The translations under genes and the position numbers were made by a program. The notes under the pieces were generated by a model. It was not told the DNA's origin and made no database searches. It was given only the letters and a program-made list of their open reading frames with translations. This document shows positions 4,095 to 6,909 of a stretch of 6,909 nt of DNA, piece after piece. Source of the stretch: SYFI01 sp046095485 (lineage in GTDB: Bacteria > Actinomycetota > Thermoleophilia > Miltoncostaeales > Miltoncostaeaceae); contig JBJTJN010000069.1 of NCBI GenBank assembly GCA_046095485.1, forward strand, positions 1 to 6,909. The letters run 5' to 3'. Position 1 is the first letter of the stretch. The number at the start of each line of letters is the position of its first letter.

Positions 4095-6709
4095 GCCTTG
4101 GCCTTGAGCCAGGTGGGTCCCACCCCCACCTCCACGGCGAGCGGCGGGTCGAGGTCGTAGGCGCCCGTCATGGCGTCCACCACGATGGCGCGCACCGGGT
4201 CGACGGCGTCCGGTGGGCACTCGACCAACAGCTCGTCGTGGATCTGCAGCACCATGCGGGCGCCGGTGCCCGACTCGGCAAGGGCCGCGTAGGCCCTGAT
4301 CATGGCGATCTTGATGATGTCGGCGGCCGAGCCCTGGATCACGGTGTTCACCGCCAGGCGCTCTCCCAGCTGCCGCTGCTGCTGCGTGCGCGCGGTGAGC
4401 TCAGGGATCGCCCGCCGGCGGCCGAGGAGCGTGGTGACGTAGCCATCCTCGGTGGCCTGGGCGATGGTGGACGCCACGAAGGCCTCCACCCGCGGATAGC
4501 GCGCGAGGTAGGTCTCGATGTACTCGCGCGCATCGGCACGGGGAATTGCCAGCTGCTCCGCAAGCCCGAAGTCGGAGATTCCGTAGATGATCCCGAAGTT
4601 GACGGCCTTGGCGCGGTCGCGCACCTCCCGGTCCATCTCATCGAGGGGCACCCCGAACACCTCTGACGCCGTGGCCGCGTGAACGTCCCTGCCCTCGGCG
4701 AAGGCGTCGCGCAGCGCGGGCTCGCCGGAGCAGTGCGCGAGTATCCGCAACTCCACCTGCGAGTAGTCGCAGCTCATCAGGGTGAAGCCCCCGCCCGCCA
4801 CGAAGGCGTCGCGGATCTCGCGCCCGGCCTCGGTGCGCACCGGGATGTTCTGCAGGTTCGGGTTGGTGGACGACAGCCGGCCGGTCTCGGCCACGGTCTG
4901 GTTGAAGGTGGTGTGGATGCGCCCGTCAGCCGGATCAACCAGCCCCGGCAGCGGAGCCAGGTACGTGCCCTCGAGCTTCACCAGCTCGCGGTAGCGCACC
5001 ACCAGCGGCACGATGGGGTGCTTGTCCTCGAGGGAGCGCAGCACGCGCCGGTCGGTGGAGTAGCCGGTCTTTCCCTTGCGTCCCGCGGGAAGCCCCAGCC
5101 GCTCGAACAGCACCTCTGCCAGCTGCTTGGGCGAGTCGATGGTGAAGGGGCCGCTGGCGAGGTCGTGGATCTTCTCGGTGAGCTCGGCGATCTCGGCCTG
5201 CATCTGCTGCTGGATCTCCTCGAGCCGCGGCACGTCGATGGCCACGCCCAGGTTCTCCATCGACACCAGCACGCCGATGAGCGGCATCTCGATGTCGTGG
5301 AATAGCGGCCCGAGGCCCTCGTCGGACATCCGCTGTTCCTGGATCGGGCGCAGATCGCGCACGGATGCCGCGCCGGCCGCCGCCGCGCAGGCGTCGTCGC
5401 CAGCGCCCTCGGCCCGCGCCGCGACGCCCTCCTCCTCGGCCAGCTCGTCGAGCAGGTCCTGCCGCCGCCGGGGCTGCAGCAGGTACGCGGCGATCATGGT
5501 GTCGTGCTCCGGCAGCGGGCCGTCGAGGCGCCCGCGACGCAGGATCGCCTTGGCATCGTGCGCCGACCACGGCGCAGCCGACACCACCGGCCCGATGGCC
5601 GGGTCGGCCCCCTCCCCCAGGGCCACCGCCCGCGCGGGTCCGTCGCCGGCCACCACGGCAAGGGCGTCGCCCGCGAGGGCGATCGCCGCCGCCTCGCCGC
5701 CTGCGAGCGACATCGCCAGGGCCTCGGGCGACTCCTCCTGCACCTCGATGGCGGGTGCGGTGCCCCCGGTCGCGGCGTCGCCGTCAGCCGCGCCACCCTC
5801 CGGCGCCTCGCCGGCGAGCTCGGCTACCCGGCGCGCGAGTGTCTTGAACTCGAACTCCTGGAATGCCGCCTGCAGCGCAGCGAGGCGAGCGGCATCGCGC
5901 GTGATGAGCGGCGCATCGCCCGGCTCGAGATCGAGCGGCACGTTGACGTCGATCACCGAGAGGTCGCGGCACAGGCGCGCCATGTCGGCGTGCTCGGTGA
6001 GGTTTTCCCTGCGCTTGGGGGTCTGCTCGTCGGCGTGGGCGAGGATCTCCTCAAGCGATCCGTACTTGGCCATCAGCTGCGCGGCGGTTTTCTCGCCGAT
6101 GCCGGGCACGCCGGGCAGGTTGTCGCTGGAGTCCCCGATCATGCCGCGAAGATCGGGCATCTTCGGGGGCGGCACCCCGTAGCGCTCCTCCACCTTGGCC
6201 TCGTCGTAGCGCGTGGTGTCGGTGACGCCCCGGCCGGTGGCCAGCACGCTCACGTTGGCATCCACCAGCTGCAGGGCGTCGCGGTCGCCGGTGAGGATCG
6301 TCACGCGCTGCCCGGCATCCGACGCCCGCCGCGCGAGGGTTCCGATGACGTCATCGGCCTCGAAGCCCTCCTTCTCGATGTTCACGGCGCCGAAGGCCTC
6401 CATGAGCGGGCGGAAGTACGGGGACTGCGCCTTGAACGCCTCCGGCGTGGCCGAGCGCCCCGCCTTGTACTCGGGGTAGATCTCGTCGCGGAATGTCTTG
6501 CCGGGAGGGTCCCACGCGACGATCACCCGCGAGGGCTTCTCCTCCTCGATCACCTTGATCGTCATGGCCGCCAGCCCGTACAGGGCGTTGGTGGGCGTGC
6601 CGTCCTCCCGCGTGATGCTCTCGGGCAGGGCGAAGAACGCCCTGAAGGCCAGGCTGTAGCCGTCGATGAGCAGGATCTCGCCCGAGGGGTTGATGGCGTC
6701 CGTGCTCAC
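4091..6709 (-). CDS. polA: DNA polymerase I
   Basis: PolA (872 residues) fills gaps and removes RNA primers during repair and lagging-strand maturation. The N-terminal 5'-3' nuclease (about 10-295) keeps its metal ligands: Asp16, Asp67, EADD (117-120), GDRD (141-144) and GDSSDN (192-197), the last followed by the helix-hairpin-helix GVPGIGEKTA. A disordered Ala/Gly/Glu linker (300-325) follows. The middle 3'-5' exonuclease-like domain (about 320-450) lacks the catalytic acidic motifs. The polymerase domain has motif A DYSQVELRILAH (648-659, catalytic Asp648), the O-helix RxxxKxxxFxxxYG (Arg697, Lys701, Phe705, Tyr709), the QGSAAD helix (792-797) and motif C HDE (824-826, catalytic Asp825). 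Phe705 matches the Phe of E. coli and Taq enzymes, which disfavours dideoxynucleotides. The start is GTG 6709. It has no clear Shine-Dalgarno but has a TANNNT element seven bases upstream, suggesting a leaderless mRNA. Its stop overlaps the J-like gene. Confidence 0.98.
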   Translation of the reverse strand: MSTDAINPSGEILLIDGYSLAFRAFFALPESITREDGTPTNALYGLAAMTIKVIEEEKPSRVIVAWDPPGKTFRDEIYPEYKAGRSATPEAFKAQSPYFRPLMEAFGAVNIEKEGFEADDVIGTLARRASDAGQRVTILTGDRDALQLVDANVSVLATGRGVTDTTRYDEAKVEERYGVPPPKMPDLRGMIGDSSDNLPGVPGIGEKTAAQLMAKYGSLEEILAHADEQTPKRRENLTEHADMARLCRDLSVIDVNVPLDLEPGDAPLITRDAARLAALQAAFQEFEFKTLARRVAELAGEAPEGGAADGDAATGGTAPAIEVQEESPEALAMSLAGGEAAAIALAGDALAVVAGDGPARAVALGEGADPAIGPVVSAAPWSAHDAKAILRRGRLDGPLPEHDTMIAAYLLQPRRRQDLLDELAEEEGVAARAEGAGDDACAAAAGAASVRDLRPIQEQRMSDEGLGPLFHDIEMPLIGVLVSMENLGVAIDVPRLEEIQQQMQAEIAELTEKIHDLASGPFTIDSPKQLAEVLFERLGLPAGRKGKTGYSTDRRVLRSLEDKHPIVPLVVRYRELVKLEGTYLAPLPGLVDPADGRIHTTFNQTVAETGRLSSTNPNLQNIPVRTEAGREIRDAFVAGGGFTLMSCDYSQVELRILAHCSGEPALRDAFAEGRDVHAATASEVFGVPLDEMDREVRDRAKAVNFGIIYGISDFGLAEQLAIPRADAREYIETYLARYPRVEAFVASTIAQATEDGYVTTLLGRRRAIPELTARTQQQRQLGERLAVNTVIQGSAADIIKIAMIRAYAALAESGTGARMVLQIHDELLVECPPDAVDPVRAIVVDAMTGAYDLDPPLAVEVGVGPTWLKAKA

Positions 6710-6716
6710 GCGGGCG

Positions 6717-6722
6717 AGTCTA
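6717..6722 (-). promoter_or_regulatory. -10 element of a probable leaderless polA promoter
   Basis: On the minus strand TAGACT (a TANNNT match) ends seven bases before the polA GTG, so the G of GTG would be the transcription start. No Shine-Dalgarno lies in those seven bases or in the preceding stretch, which agrees with leaderless initiation, common in Actinomycetota. The -35 region is not recognisable. An in-frame TGA a few codons upstream of GTG rules out a longer protein. Confidence 0.45.
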
Positions 6723-6727
6723 TCCGG

Positions 6728-6758
6728 CAGGGGTCACGTACCCGTGGGGGAATCCCTG
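6728..6758. promoter_or_regulatory. Short inverted repeats in the divergent polA / malic enzyme-like promoter region
   Basis: Two nested dyads occur between the divergent starts: CAGGG (6728-6732) with CCCTG (6754-6758), and GGGT (6731-6734) with ACCC (6740-6743) around CACGT. They lie where a regulator could affect both genes. The arms are short for such GC-rich DNA, so this is a weak operator candidate. Confidence 0.2.
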
Positions 6759-6767
6759 ATCGGTGGG

Positions 6768-6773
6768 TATTGT
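6768..6773 (+). promoter_or_regulatory. Possible -10 element for the rightmost gene
   Basis: TATTGT matches four of six bases of TATAAT and fits TANNNT. It lies 26 bases before the GTG start at 6800 and leaves room for the GGAGGA ribosome site in the leader. No -35 consensus is seen at the usual spacing. Confidence 0.25.
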
Positions 6774-6799
6774 CCCGCTCTCGTCTACGTGGAGGACCC

Positions 6800-6909
6800 G
6801 TGGGAGTCACGCCAAGCGCCCAGTTCAGCATCACCATGCGCATCGAGCTCGAGACCGGCCGGCCCGGCCTTGCCGCAGAGGTGGCCAAGGCCATCAGCGA
6901 CCAGGGCGC
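6800..6909 (+). CDS. N-terminus of probable NAD-dependent malic enzyme with ACT domain (3' end outside window)
   Basis: Only the first 36 codons are present. The start is GTG 6800, preceded by GGAGGA at 6791-6796, the strongest Shine-Dalgarno in this part of the window, though only three bases away. The translation begins MGVTPSAQFSITMRIELETG. This resembles the start of actinobacterial NAD-dependent malic enzymes, which open with a short leader, a Y/F-S-I/M-T-V-R-L/I-E strand and then an ACT-type helix (here RPGLAAEVAKAISDQG). Malic enzyme decarboxylates malate to pyruvate, and the ACT domain would sense a small ligand. With so little sequence another ACT-domain protein is possible. The ATG at 6836 is a less likely start because it would cut the first ACT strand. 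It is divergent from polA across 90 bp. Confidence 0.6.
   Translation, partial: MGVTPSAQFSITMRIELETGRPGLAAEVAKAISDQG

Noticed and set aside
4095..4220. N-terminal extension of the J-like gene to position 4220
   Set aside because: The added residues are Arg/Gly-rich and lie within the conserved PolA C-terminus. The GTG at 4094 gives the standard GTGA overlap.
5076..6182. Plus-strand frame of 368 codons opposite polA
   Set aside because: The product is Ser/Arg/Ala-rich and low-complexity, lies opposite conserved PolA domains, and has no plausible ribosome site; it is a compositional shadow.
1..6909. Search for a mobile element, defence system, CRISPR array, tRNA or riboswitch
   Set aside because: No direct-repeat array, transposase or integrase motif, cloverleaf or conserved riboswitch core was seen. 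The content is chromosomal housekeeping with conserved actinobacterial synteny, so I do not claim a new multi-gene system.

Overview
The window is very GC-rich throughout, with almost only G/C third positions, frequent GTG starts and little intergenic space. The gene order polA - (small gene) - rpsA - coaE matches the arrangement well known from Actinomycetota (for example Mycobacterium polA-rpsA-coaE). The four-domain S1 protein also resembles actinobacterial RpsA closely. I infer a high-GC actinomycetote, possibly a deep-branching class such as Thermoleophilia; the class is a guess. I see no rRNA, tRNA, CRISPR array, insertion sequence, phage gene or attachment site. Apart from a few short gaps the whole window is coding.

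Layout, left to right. Positions 2-289 (+) are the 3' end of an unrecognised gene. It converges on an RraA/HMG-aldolase-like gene (317-934, -). That gene is divergent, across 55 bp, from a small YCII-family gene (990-1268, +). The YCII gene converges, with a 15-bp gap, on the last gene of a long minus-strand block. Read in the direction of transcription, the block is: polA (6709 to 4091), a 65-residue J-domain-like protein that lacks HPD (4094 to 3897), rpsA (3809 to 2508), coaE (about 2575 or 2518 to 1898) and a membrane-anchored lytic transglycosylase (1898 to 1284). Divergent from polA at the right edge is the beginning of a gene whose N-terminus looks like the ACT domain of actinobacterial NAD-dependent malic enzymes (6800 onward, +).

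How the genes relate. The minus-strand block joins housekeeping functions: DNA repair and replication (PolA), translation (ribosomal protein S1), coenzyme A synthesis (dephospho-CoA kinase) and peptidoglycan remodelling (lytic transglycosylase). Several junctions overlap and suggest translational coupling: GTGA between polA and the J-like gene, TGATG between coaE and the transglycosylase, and coaE starting inside the end of rpsA. The only internal gap of note is 87 bp before rpsA, where a separate promoter is possible.

I found no clear undescribed multi-gene system. The items most worth a second look are the HPD-less J-like protein coupled to polA, the coaE start (no ATG/GTG/TTG between position 2575 and the P-loop, but a well-spaced ACG), the degraded proofreading domain of PolA, the short acidic RpsA tail with an exact 18-bp tandem repeat, and a probable leaderless promoter for polA.
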